Below, one piece after another: positions 13,764 to 22,606 of a stretch of 64,000 nucleotides of DNA (position 1 is its first letter; each line of letters begins with the position of its first letter). The stretch covers positions 434,001-498,000 of the forward strand of contig OY752149.1 of the NCBI GenBank assembly GCA_963573315.1. The letters run 5' to 3'. The notes under the pieces were generated by a model that saw only the letters and a program-made list of their open reading frames with translations, was not told where the DNA came from and did no database searches. Origin of the DNA: Entomortierella parvispora. Its lineage: Eukaryota > Mortierellomycota > Mortierellomycetes > Mortierellales > Mortierellaceae. The position numbers were made by a program, and so were the translations under genes.

Positions 13764-15008
13764 TTAGTTGATGTTCTCAATGTTGAGAGCTATATTGATG
13801 ACACAGGTAAGGAAGAAACAAAAGTTAGAACGAGTTTGATATTTAAGAAGGTCAAGTCTTGCCAGTCTCCTGCTTTGGTGTCTACTTACTGGGGGGAAGG
13901 GACTGCTTCAACTTCTCGGCCTTGGCGGCATCGTTGATGACGAGGGTGTACAAGTAGCGGGAGCAGCGGACCTTGAACTTGATCTGGCTGCCGTTCTTCT
14001 TGATGCGGCCGGCTAAGAGAAATGGGCAGAAAGAGGTTTGGTAAGTCTCTCTGTTGTATTCGCGCACCGAGTTCTTTCCTGATCTCTCCTGGTCGTGGAG
14101 CGCGTTCTCCACAGAGCATCCAACATTCCGCCACACATGAACAACATTGTGCTGTAAAGGTCTTTTGCAAGATTGACAATTGGTCCAGTCTCGTGCGTGA
14201 TAACCCCAGTCGAGTGGTGAGTAGTATTATCCCATGATGAGCCATGTCTGTGAAAACTGTATCGCCGCGCGCTGGATATTTGCTGACTCAGTCTTGTAAG
14301 AACGGTCTGTGGTCCAGGAGAAGAGCAGTGGAAACAAAGAGTTCATCGTTGATGATCCAGAGACGCCTGCTACTGTCATGATGATTGATATTGACCCCCG
14401 ATCCTGATCTCCATGCTTGGAAAAGAAAAAAAGAGATGTCCTTATCACTCACACTTGGCGTCCTTTCTGCGGGCAATCTCGAGGAACTGCTTGATGTCGG
14501 TAACTTGCTTAGGCTAGGAGCAAAAATATCAAGGAAAGGGCAAGAGTATCCAGTAATGAGATGGTATTCTTTGGAACTCTCTCATCCGATGTCTTCATGC
14601 CTTCATGAATGCGTTCCAGAAAGATGTTGGTAATCTATATATCCAGATGTTTCCTGATTTGCAACAGATGTCCGTTTCGCCCGGTTTCACCCATCAGGTG
14701 ATCGGGGCGACGGGGGAAAGCGATTGCCGATTGCAACACTGGTAAAGAGTCGAATTGTCAGGAATGCTAGAGTTGCAGACCCATCGTTGTACGTGATGTC
14801 ATGGATCATAGTTTCAGCATGAAATGAACGCATTAATCTCGATGGTGTTTTTCTTTTTCTTTCTTTCCCGAATTGGTCCCTTCCATCCTGTTTTTCCGCT
14901 CCTGATGTCGATGATGCAAGTGTTTCCGGGCCCACTGTATGCTCCCAAGCTGATCGATGGATCGATGATAATATCCTGGATATGGATGCACGGATGCTGT
15001 AGTACCAT
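13764..15008 (-). CDS. RPL38: 60S ribosomal protein eL38
   Basis: A structural protein of the large ribosomal subunit. Coding exons on the minus strand are 15006-15008 (ATG only, tentative), 14453-14513, 13890-14012 and 13764-13789, giving 70 residues, the usual eL38 length. Exon 2 reads [20 protein letters not shown]; exon 3 holds [22 protein letters not shown] and ends KQSLPP; exon 4 adds TLNIENIN, matching the fungal SLPPT-L ending. Reading past exon 3 gives a tempting stop (PPSK*), but the GTAAGT there is the donor of the last intron. A first intron directly after ATG is common in ribosomal protein genes; the candidate is ATG 15008 in a CAGCCATGG context with donor GTACTA, which is weak. 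The introns (100, 440, 492 nt) are long. A Ty3 element begins 74 bp upstream. Confidence 0.88.
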
Positions 15009-15078
15009 GGCTGAAAATTAAAGACTGAAAGGAGGTCCAATGAATTTCGGTGGCGCACAATTTATTCGCAGGCGGCTT

Positions 15079-15082
15079 GCAG
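15079..15082. repeat. Target-site duplication GCAG (second copy 21310-21313)
   Basis: GCAG directly abuts the left LTR and recurs immediately after the right LTR. Extending to 5 bp fails (TGCAG versus GCAGG), so the duplication is 4 bp, within the 4-6 bp range of LTR elements. Confidence 0.85.
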
Positions 15083-15593
15083 TGTAAGAATAAGGGCGAG
15101 ACAAGCGGTGTGGCTTGGCCTTGGGGCAAGAAGTAGTCACTGGAAGAGCAACAGGGAGACGGGGACGCGTCTGAGAAGGTACGAGGGAAGCCATTTGAGG
15201 CAAGATCGACAAGGAAGGCAAGGAACAGGACAGCAATGTAAAGGAACGCCCAGGAGATGGGAGAGCTTGGCATGCAAAGGGGAAGGAAGATGAGTTGTAT
15301 GGAAGGAAAGATAAAAACTGATTTATTCAGAGAGGCTGAAAGCCTCTCTTTTATAGGCGCGAGCACTCAGCGCGGGACAAAGATGTTGCTATGTTCTATA
15401 GGTAATAATGAGGGACTTATTCATTGGATCCGGAGTATCTTGAAGGTTCGCGTAGGCGGTGCCGGCTTAAAGGGATCTTATGAGCCGGAAGGCCACCCAA
15501 GGGAGCTTATGGGCCGGGAGCCGGCCTAGGAACCTAGGTCGAAGGAGCTGAGGTTCAACATGTAGGCGTCACGTGATGCCAGGGATCACGACA
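15083..15593 (-). repeat. 3' LTR (in element orientation)
   Basis: A 511-bp repeat identical by eye to 20799-21309. In element orientation it contains TATAAAA, a perfect 9-bp inverted repeat and AATAAA within about 35 bp. It is the LTR nearest eL38 and reads towards that gene. Confidence 0.95.
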
Positions 15594-15610
15594 GCCCCCT
15601 CCCAAAAAGG
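15594..15610 (-). other. Polypurine tract of the Ty3 element
   Basis: Immediately inside the 3' LTR the element strand reads CCTTTTTGGGAGGGGGC. The GGGAGGGGG run next to the LTR is where plus-strand DNA synthesis would prime. Assignment is by position and composition. Confidence 0.65.
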
Positions 15611-15620
15611 AGGTACAGGT

Positions 15621-16136
15621 TCACTCTCGAGTCCGGGATCGAGGAGGAAAGGGAGGCTGGATTGACATAAGAGTGTCATAGTAGTGGGCCAATTGGAAAT
15701 GACTTGCGAGGCCTAAGATTTCGTCTTTGTAGTCGCGGATTTTTTGTTCGCGCTGGAAGTCGAAGGTGAGGATGGCGTCGTCCAGAGTGTGAAGACGGTA
15801 AGAAACCTGGGCAAGGCGGTCCTTTAGGAGTTCTGTGACGCGGTCCTTAGTGGATGGATCGAGTACATACTTAGAGCCAACTTCGTATGAAGGTCGAGTT
15901 CCAGGTTGTGGGATACCGAACTGTGAGCGGGGTGGCCGGGAGATAGGTGAAGACGGTAGAATTGGAGGGGCAGGAGGCGACGGTGAGCGAGGCCGAGGGG
16001 GACCAGGGGTGACTGAAGTCGAAGGGGGAGGAGCATCTGGGGCTGAGGAAGGCGGAGGAGACGACCTGGAAGAAGTGCTGGTTCGAAGCCTTGGGGAAGA
16101 GCGCGAGGAAGACTTGGGAGAGGCGGCTTTGGGCAT
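15621..16136 (-). CDS. Extra ORF of the Ty3 element (171 aa, env position)
   Basis: This ORF lies between the integrase stop (16429) and the polypurine tract. From ATG 16136 (MPKAASPKSSSRSS) the first 100 residues are Ser/Pro/Arg-rich and basic. The last 70 are ordinary soluble sequence with a probable helix (KDRVTELLKDRLAQVSYRLH, then DFQREQKIRDYKDEIL). There is no signal peptide or membrane helix, so it is not an envelope protein. A T-rich run on the + strand (16195-16211) precedes it. I do not recognise the product; the basic tail plus helix could be nucleic-acid binding or a displaced Gag-like piece. It could be made from a spliced or internal transcript. An in-frame upstream ATG at 16295 exists but adds only low-complexity sequence. 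Confidence 0.6.
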   Translation of the reverse strand: MPKAASPKSSSRSSPRLRTSTSSRSSPPPSSAPDAPPPSTSVTPGPPRPRSPSPPAPPILPSSPISRPPRSQFGIPQPGTRPSYEVGSKYVLDPSTKDRVTELLKDRLAQVSYRLHTLDDAILTFDFQREQKIRDYKDEILGLASHFQLAHYYDTLMSIQPPFPPRSRTRE

Positions 16137-16428
16137 GGTGAAAGTAGAGAAAGGCAACGGTGGAGAAAGAAAGGGGACAAAAAGAGGGAGTGTGTTTTTT
16201 TTTTTTTTTTTTGAAATGGAGGGTGGACTTAAATGAGAGATGGAGGGGTGAGGAGATGGAAGGGCGGCATGATGCAAGAGGAATGCGGGAGCCAATCATG
16301 TTGGATGCATGAATGTGGTGTGGGGTACAAAGAGGCGAGGAGATTGAAAAAGAGGAAGCATGTGATGTGGAAAGAAATTGTGAAGGGAAAAAGAAAAAAA
16401 AAACAAAAGGAGGGAAAGGAGGGTGTAC

Positions 16429-19400
16429 TTAAAGGTTACTTTCACCAGAGTCCGGAAGAGGGACGGAAGCGGGGTCGACTTCAGGGACCGAAGTGGGGGC
16501 ATCTGTGGGACCGAGGCGGGAGTAAAACGTCTTAAGGCGGCTGATGTGGACACCGAGGTGGCGGGCACCCGTGTCCGAAAGCAGATCGCGGATCGCGGCT
16601 GAGCGGATGTCCGAGACGCGAAAGGGGCCAGACCAAGGTTTTTTAAACTTCGCGACAGAACGAGGGCTGGTGGCTGTGGCTCTGGTCGAGACTTGAGGGG
16701 TGTAAAGCCAGACAGCGAGACCAACAGGGAAGATTTTGGTGGCGTCGTCATTATCATCGGGGGGAGGTACTGAGGACGATTGAAGTGTCACAGCGAGTTG
16801 ATGAGCCTTGTGGAGAAGGGGAAGGAAGCTAGAACGGTGCTTCGTAGGATCGGCAAGGGCCTGTTCGAGATCGACATTGTCAACGACGTGCAGAGGGTGG
16901 CGAGGGTCGCGACCATGGGCGAGGAAGAATGGGGTGTCTTGAATGGCTCGGTGGAAGGAGGTGTTGTAGGCAAAAGCAAACTGAGACAAGAGAGGATCCC
17001 ATTCGGAGTGGTCGGTACCAATGAAGGATGCAATCATCAGACGCAGAGAACCCATGAATCGCTCAACGAGGCCGTTCGATTGAGGATGGTAAGCGGGGGC
17101 GAAACGCTGCTGGATGTGCAAGATCTGTGCGAACAGATTGGTCTCGGTAGCGGAGAAGGGGGTGCCATTGTCAGAGACAATTTCCAAGGGCAGGCCGACA
17201 GACGGAAAGTAGGTGTTAGCCAAAGTGGAGGCGAATTCTCTGGCATCGGTGGACTTGACGGGGAACAAGGAAATGTAGCGGGTGAACATATCTTGGACAA
17301 CCAATACGTACTTAAACCCAGACTTGGTAGGAGGAAACGGACCGGCGTAATCCATGGCGACACGGGCGAAGGGGGCTTGAGAGACGGTGGGACGGGAGAT
17401 GGCGGCATGCTGGCGGCCGGACTTGAAGGCTTGACAGGAGGGACACTCTTGGGCGTAGGTGCGGGCATCTTGACGGACGGAGGGCCACCAGAATTGAGAG
17501 AGAACACGGTGGGCGGTCTTGGCGGAACCTTGGTGGCCACTGAGAGGAATATCATGCGACTGGTAGAGGATGTAGGGGCGGAAGATGGGCGGAGCAACGA
17601 TCTGGAAGATCGCACGATCGGGATTGTGAGGAGCGAAGGAGATGTGGTGAAGAATGCCACGGACGAGGCGGAAAGTGGGATTGCTGAGAAGATTGTTAAC
17701 GATGTCGATGCAGAAAGGGTCGAGCTGTTGATGTTGGATGATGTGAGGAGAGTCGCGGATGGGAGTGAGATGGTCAGGAAGGGGGGGTGAGGGAAGAGTG
17801 GTGAGGGCGTTTGTTTCAGGGAGAGGATAGCGAGAGAGAGCGTCGGCGACGAGGTTGCGACGACCGGGGATGTGATGGATAGTGAATTGAAACTGAGAGA
17901 GAATCATGGCCCAACGAGCGAGGCGGCCCGTGAGATCGCGGTTCTTGAACATGAATTGAAGAGCACTGTGATCACTGTAGATATCAAAATGAACACCGTG
18001 GAGAAGGTGCCGGAATTTTTTGCGAATGGCCCAAACGAAAGCCAAAGCTTCCAATTCGTACACAGTGTAGTTCTTTTCAGCAGGGGTGAGGGAACGAGAG
18101 GCAAAAGCGACAGCGTACAAGTCGCCGTTGTCATTGCGCTGACAGAGGGCGACTGCAATGCCGTAGAGGCAGGCGGCATCAGCGTAAAGCTCATACTTGC
18201 GAGTGGGATCAGGGTGTGCAGTGACAGGAGGGGTGGCAATGAGGCGCTTGAGTTCAAGGAAAGCATTGTTGTGCTCCTGGGACCAAGTGAAGGGGGTGTT
18301 CTTCTTCAGAAGAGCGAAGAGGGGGGAGGCGAAGATTGCAAAGCAGGGGATGAGAGTGCGGAAGACGCCGGCCAAGCCGACAAAGGAGTGTACAGCAGGG
18401 GTGGCACGAGGAGTGGGGTATTCAGTGATGGCGCGTACTTTCGCGGGATCAGCAGTGATGCCTTCCGAAGACACCACAAAACCGAGTACAACGACAGAAG
18501 TAGCGCAGAACGTGCATTTGGAACGTTTGAGGGAAATGTTGTGGGAGCGGAGGATGTTGAATACCATTTGGATATGGCGGAGGTGATCTTCAATGGTTTT
18601 GGAGTAGATGATGATATCATCAAAGTAGATAACCACACAAGAGTAAAGGAGGGAATTGAAGGCAGAGTTGAGGGCACGTTGGAGAGTGGCAGGGGCGGAA
18701 GTGGTACCAAAAGGCATGACAGTCCATTGAAGGAGGCGAGTACCCGTGGTGAACGCGAGCTTCAAAGCAGTAAGAGGGTCGATACTGAATTGCCAGAAGG
18801 CACTAGGCATGTCAAGAGTGGAGAAGAAGCAAGCGCCAGCGAAGGCGTTGAAGATGAGGTCTGTGCGGGGGACAGGGTATGCATCAGGAACAGAAACAGC
18901 GTTCACCCGTTGGTAGTCAACGCAGAACCGGGTATCGCCATCCTTCTTTTCGACAAGACGGACAGGGGAGCACCAGGGAGATTTAGATTCGACAACAATG
19001 CCATTGGCAAGCATCTCATCAACCTGAGCTTCGATGATTTCGCGCTCTTTAGGACTGTGAGGGTAACCGCGGGTTTGAAGGGGAGGGGAATCACCAGTGT
19101 TGATGGAAAACGGGGGAAAGAAAGAAGAAGGGGGGGCTTTTGGATTGGGAGCGAATACATCATGGTTCTCTTGGATCAATTGCTCAAGGCGGTGCTCAGT
19201 GGACAGGGGAATGAGGGCGTGAACGACGTGAAGGGAGGCAACGGAGGTGACGGTGAGGGCGGTGAAGGGGATATGATGGATGTTGGAGACAGGTTCAGGA
19301 TCAGGAAGAGGAAATGTGAAGTCGGAAGAGGTGGAAGAGGGAGAAGGAAGAGCAGCAAACGATATACCTTGAGCATTGATGGAAGCCTGAAGAGTATTGA

Positions 19401-20952
19401 TGATATCCCATCCAAGAATGAAGGAGTGGTGAGACCCAGGAAGAACGTGGAAGAGGAAGGGGCGGTTGTTGACAGAGAACGTGATGGTACCAAGAGTGTG
19501 AACTTTGGATCCGTCAGCAGTGCGAACAAGTGTCTTCTGCTGATGGTCAATTCGTGAGGCAGCGACAATTTTGGAACAAAAGTCGGCCGAGATGCAGGAG
19601 ATGGACGCACCAGTGTCGACAAGGACCTGAGCAGTGTGCTGGAGGATGGTTACGAAAAATGATGGGAGTTTGTGGATCGAGTACAACTGTGCGTCAGTCG
19701 CAGCAGGGGCAAGGAGTGGTGTAACGGTGGAAAGGGAGTTGACAGAAGGCACGGTGGGTGGAGTAAATGTAGGGTCAGATCGGGGACGGTCAGCGCGCGT
19801 GGGCCGTTTGTCCGGGAACTTCGAGAAACAGTTGGGGGACGGGTGAGGGCCACCACAGTGTTCACAAGACGCACGGGGATTGCGTTGAAGAGCAGAAGAG
19901 GGTGGGGGAAATGAAGAGGGAGGTGCAAGGGGGGAGACGTCGAGGAAGGCCGAGATATTGGAGTAAAATGTGGCAACGGAGTGGTTCTGAGCTCGAGCAA
20001 GAGTGTAAAGGAGGGCAGTGTGCGCTTGCATGGGGCGAGAAAGGTGTTGGTAGAACATAGAAAGAGATGTGGGGGGATCAAGTGGATGGGTAGTATTCAA
20101 AGTGAGGAAGCGGGAATAGTACGAAGGTAACGACTGATCGCGCGATTGTTGAATAGAGGAATACTGAGCGTGGAGTTTAGCCCGACGTTGTTCTTCAGGA
20201 ACGGAGAGCAACGGGGTCAAGCAAGCAACAGCAGTGTCATAGTCTCGAATGTCAAGAGCGTGGGAGTTGGCCAACAGGGTAGCGTCGATGCGGGTGAGGC
20301 AACGGCGGAAGCAATTGAATTTCAAGGAGAGGAGGATGTGTTCAGCAGCGAAAATACGCTCGAATCGATCAAGAAACTCGTGGAATGGGGCGCTGTCGGT
20401 CACAGAGAATTGTGGCCAGCAGATTTCATCGAGATCGGCGGGGGAAGAGATAATGGAGGATACTGGAGAAGTGGAGGGGGAGTGTTGTTGGATTTGGAGG
20501 ATATTCGTAGTCTGAGGTGACAAGGGAAAGTGACGACCACAGAAAAAGAAGAGGAAACCCAAGGCGAACAAAGAACAGAAAAGTATAGTGATTTCGGTAG
20601 TAGACCATGAAGGTGAAAGAAATAATCGAGAGAGTGAGAGGAGATGAGAAGAAAAGGTCCAGAAAGTGGACTGAGGAGGGGGGGTAGGCAAAACAGGAGG
20701 CAAGTTGGAAGAAGTGGAGGAAAACAGAAAGGCAGCGGCAGAGGGCACATTTGATAGCCAGAAAGACCAAAAGAGAAAGGACCAGGTTCGGACCACCATG
20801 TAAGAATAAGGGCGAGACAAGCGGTGTGGCTTGGCCTTGGGGCAAGAAGTAGTCACTGGAAGAGCAACAGGGAGACGGGGACGCGTCTGAGAAGGTACGA
20901 GGGAAGCCATTTGAGGCAAGATCGACAAGGAAGGCAAGGAACAGGACAGCAA
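16429..20952 (-). CDS. Gag-Pol polyprotein of the Ty3/gypsy element
   Basis: One uninterrupted frame. ATG 20952 lies inside the 5' LTR (1507 residues); ATG 20799, spanning the LTR end and the primer-binding region, gives 1456. Numbering from the longer form: hydrophobic segments near 55-75 and 120-140; a Gag-like helical region 165-340; a zinc knuckle variant CEHCGGPHPSPNC (CX2CX3HX4C) near 367; aspartic protease VLVDTGAS near 446; reverse transcriptase with IYFDDIIIYS near 773; RNase H with YADAACLYG near 927 and a later SDHSAL; integrase with the HHCC zinc finger near 1135-1170 and DD35E residues (MDYAGP, SDNGTP, LVERFMG) near 1200, 1261 and 1295; and a GPF module near the end. Gag and Pol are fused without frameshift, as in Tf1-type elements. 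All catalytic residues are present. Confidence 0.95.
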   Translation of the reverse strand: MLSCSLPSLSILPQMASLVPSQTRPRLPVALPVTTSCPKAKPHRLSRPYSYMVVRTWSFLFWSFWLSNVPSAAAFLFSSTSSNLPPVLPTPPPQSTFWTFSSHLLSLSRLFLSPSWSTTEITILFCSLFALGFLFFFCGRHFPLSPQTTNILQIQQHSPSTSPVSSIISSPADLDEICWPQFSVTDSAPFHEFLDRFERIFAAEHILLSLKFNCFRRCLTRIDATLLANSHALDIRDYDTAVACLTPLLSVPEEQRRAKLHAQYSSIQQSRDQSLPSYYSRFLTLNTTHPLDPPTSLSMFYQHLSRPMQAHTALLYTLARAQNHSVATFYSNISAFLDVSPLAPPSSFPPPSSALQRNPRASCEHCGGPHPSPNCFSKFPDKRPTRADRPRSDPTFTPPTVPSVNSLSTVTPLLAPAATDAQLYSIHKLPSFFVTILQHTAQVLVDTGASISCISADFCSKIVAASRIDHQQKTLVRTADGSKVHTLGTITFSVNNRPFLFHVLPGSHHSFILGWDIINTLQASINAQGISFAALPSPSSTSSDFTFPLPDPEPVSNIHHIPFTALTVTSVASLHVVHALIPLSTEHRLEQLIQENHDVFAPNPKAPPSSFFPPFSINTGDSPPLQTRGYPHSPKEREIIEAQVDEMLANGIVVESKSPWCSPVRLVEKKDGDTRFCVDYQRVNAVSVPDAYPVPRTDLIFNAFAGACFFSTLDMPSAFWQFSIDPLTALKLAFTTGTRLLQWTVMPFGTTSAPATLQRALNSAFNSLLYSCVVIYFDDIIIYSKTIEDHLRHIQMVFNILRSHNISLKRSKCTFCATSVVVLGFVVSSEGITADPAKVRAITEYPTPRATPAVHSFVGLAGVFRTLIPCFAIFASPLFALLKKNTPFTWSQEHNNAFLELKRLIATPPVTAHPDPTRKYELYADAACLYGIAVALCQRNDNGDLYAVAFASRSLTPAEKNYTVYELEALAFVWAIRKKFRHLLHGVHFDIYSDHSALQFMFKNRDLTGRLARWAMILSQFQFTIHHIPGRRNLVADALSRYPLPETNALTTLPSPPLPDHLTPIRDSPHIIQHQQLDPFCIDIVNNLLSNPTFRLVRGILHHISFAPHNPDRAIFQIVAPPIFRPYILYQSHDIPLSGHQGSAKTAHRVLSQFWWPSVRQDARTYAQECPSCQAFKSGRQHAAISRPTVSQAPFARVAMDYAGPFPPTKSGFKYVLVVQDMFTRYISLFPVKSTDAREFASTLANTYFPSVGLPLEIVSDNGTPFSATETNLFAQILHIQQRFAPAYHPQSNGLVERFMGSLRLMIASFIGTDHSEWDPLLSQFAFAYNTSFHRAIQDTPFFLAHGRDPRHPLHVVDNVDLEQALADPTKHRSSFLPLLHKAHQLAVTLQSSSVPPPDDNDDATKIFPVGLAVWLYTPQVSTRATATSPRSVAKFKKPWSGPFRVSDIRSAAIRDLLSDTGARHLGVHISRLKTFYSRLGPTDAPTSVPEVDPASVPLPDSGESNL
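20785..20798 (-). other. Putative primer-binding site
   Basis: Directly inside the 5' LTR the element strand reads TGGTGGTCCGAACC. It starts with the TGG expected opposite a tRNA CCA end and has no gap to the LTR. I could not name the tRNA. Its first two bases are also the TG of the Gag-Pol ATG at 20797-20799. Confidence 0.5.
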
Positions 20953-21309
20953 TGTAAAGGAACGCCCAGGAGATGGGAGAGCTTGGCATGCAAAGGGGAA
21001 GGAAGATGAGTTGTATGGAAGGAAAGATAAAAACTGATTTATTCAGAGAGGCTGAAAGCCTCTCTTTTATAGGCGCGAGCACTCAGCGCGGGACAAAGAT
21101 GTTGCTATGTTCTATAGGTAATAATGAGGGACTTATTCATTGGATCCGGAGTATCTTGAAGGTTCGCGTAGGCGGTGCCGGCTTAAAGGGATCTTATGAG
21201 CCGGAAGGCCACCCAAGGGAGCTTATGGGCCGGGAGCCGGCCTAGGAACCTAGGTCGAAGGAGCTGAGGTTCAACATGTAGGCGTCACGTGATGCCAGGG
21301 ATCACGACA
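20799..21309 (-). repeat. 5' LTR (in element orientation)
   Basis: A 511-bp repeat, identical by eye to 15083-15593. Its 3' part carries an open frame that runs without a stop into Gag-Pol. Confidence 0.95.
21038..21071 (-). promoter_or_regulatory. LTR core: TATA box, 9-bp hairpin, poly(A) signal
   Basis: On the element strand TATAAAA (21071-21065) is followed at once by a perfect inverted repeat (AGAGAGGCT, 3-nt spacer, AGCCTCTCT; 21065-21045) and then AATAAA (21043-21038). Transcription would start roughly 25-30 bases after the TATA box, around the AATAAA. The same block in the 3' LTR is at 15322-15355. The TATA and poly(A) roles are inferred from sequence only. Confidence 0.6.
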
Positions 21310-21313
21310 GCAG

Positions 21314-22606
21314 GTGATCACGTGATTTATTGTCTGAATGTTTGTAACCAAAACCGACAGTGTCCTAGTAAGCAACTGGATTATCTCGAGGGACGAGTCG
21401 CGACCGTATCGGCGGAGGCCGCGATCAAAGCTCACGCGAGGCAAACATGTTTTTCTGGTCTTCGAGCCAATGGTGTGGTGTTGTGAAAAAGCAAAGAAAG
21501 TGCGGAATAAAAAAGACGGTCTCTCGGCGAAGAAGAGGGCAGGAGTCAAAGGTTGCGCCGAAGAGATGATGCAGGGGAGATTTGTAGAATACTCGGCTGC
21601 ATCGGCTTCTTCAGATCTTGACTGGAGCCAAGACTGTGCGATCTCCTGGAGGAGTGAGTGACAAAGGGTGGGAGGGACCAAGGGAGACAGGAGAGGGATG
21701 CACTCGGTGCATGTTCGTCTAGACTCTTACCGGGGAAATAGAGGAAAGAGGAGGATCAAGACAGAGAGAGAAAGAGAGATAGAGAAAGAACGAAGAAAAG
21801 TTGACGGCGAGAGGTGTCAGCACATTCCTCTGTCTGCCACTGTGCTCCCCGTCTCTTTCTTTCCTTCCTTTCCTTTCGTTTCGTTTCCTCCTTTTCCTTC
21901 TCCTCCTTCCTGCCTTTCTTCGTTTCTTGCCTTTCATCCCTCTAGATCCAGACACATGTAAGCCTCCATCAAGTCGTTACCCTCGACCCCTTCCCCCCCT
22001 TGCGCATTTCTACCTCAGCAGAAATAAACTTCTCTCCAACAAACCCATTACGCCCCACTCGGTCTTGAGTGGCCAAGATGTATGTTGCACAGGCACATGC
22101 AGGCAAGAATGTTGGAAACAGAGGAAAAGAAAGAGAGTGAGAGACACCACCCATGCACACTAAGCCTGATCAGGAAGATTCAGATCAATCTCCAAATGGC
22201 GCGGAGTGGCGCCAGGAAAGAACTCACAGCTTCGCCATTCTCTCGGACGCACACATGCAGGCGCTGCAATGACCATCCATCGTTTTCCTCGCATCATCCA
22301 GGCGAGTTGGCAAAGTTTACTCATTTTCAGTCTGTCTCTTTCTTTTCTTCTCCCTTGTCTGCATTGTCTTTTGTCTTTTGTCGTGGTTGTCCTCCTCCTT
22401 CCTCCCTTTTCGGCTCTCAAGACAAACAAGACAAACCTTGCATCCCCCTGTCCCTGCCCGACTTTCCACAGACGCGTGCAACCAAACCGTTGTGAGACGA
22501 ACGAACCAACCAGATCGCCTTCTTCTCTTTTCCTCTCTGCCCTCCACATCACCACTCGACCGACCCTCCATCCCCAACAACAAACAAACCAAAAAAATCA
22601 CACATC
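21314..22606. other. Intergenic region right of the Ty3 element
   Basis: This 1.3 kb probably holds the original upstream region of eL38, now cut off by the element, and the leader of the PP2C gene. A CACGTG palindrome sits at about 21319, next to the insertion site. From about 21840 to 22600 the + strand is strongly pyrimidine-rich, ending in ACACATCATGG at the PP2C start. I see no coding sequence. Confidence 0.5.

Larger units (their letters stand above)
15083..21309 (-). mobile_element. Complete Ty3/gypsy LTR retrotransposon, 6227 bp
   Basis: Two 511-bp direct LTRs (TGTAAG...ACGACA on the + strand, so TG...CA either way) flank an intact Gag-Pol frame read on the minus strand. The target site GCAG is duplicated at 15079-15082 and 21310-21313. 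Pol order is protease, RT, RNase H, integrase, which places it in Ty3/gypsy rather than Ty1/copia. All catalytic motifs I checked are present and the frame has no stop, so the copy looks autonomous. In element orientation the 5' LTR is 20799-21309 and the 3' LTR is 15083-15593. A second ORF lies between integrase and the 3' LTR. LTR identity by eye implies a recent insertion. A chromodomain was not seen. Confidence 0.97.

Noticed and set aside
13882-13890. eL38 ending as PPSK*
   Set aside because: The GTAAGT after CCCCCCA is a donor; splicing to 13789 gives the conserved SLPPTLNIENIN ending.
14013-15005. Intron-encoded C/D snoRNAs in eL38
   Set aside because: Several ATGATGA boxes occur, but on the + strand, antisense to the gene; no paired C and D boxes were found on the sense strand.
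16780-19557. Long + strand open frames (336 and 561 codons) antisense to the Ty3 pol gene
   Set aside because: They mirror the codon structure of the real minus-strand polyprotein and show no family motif.
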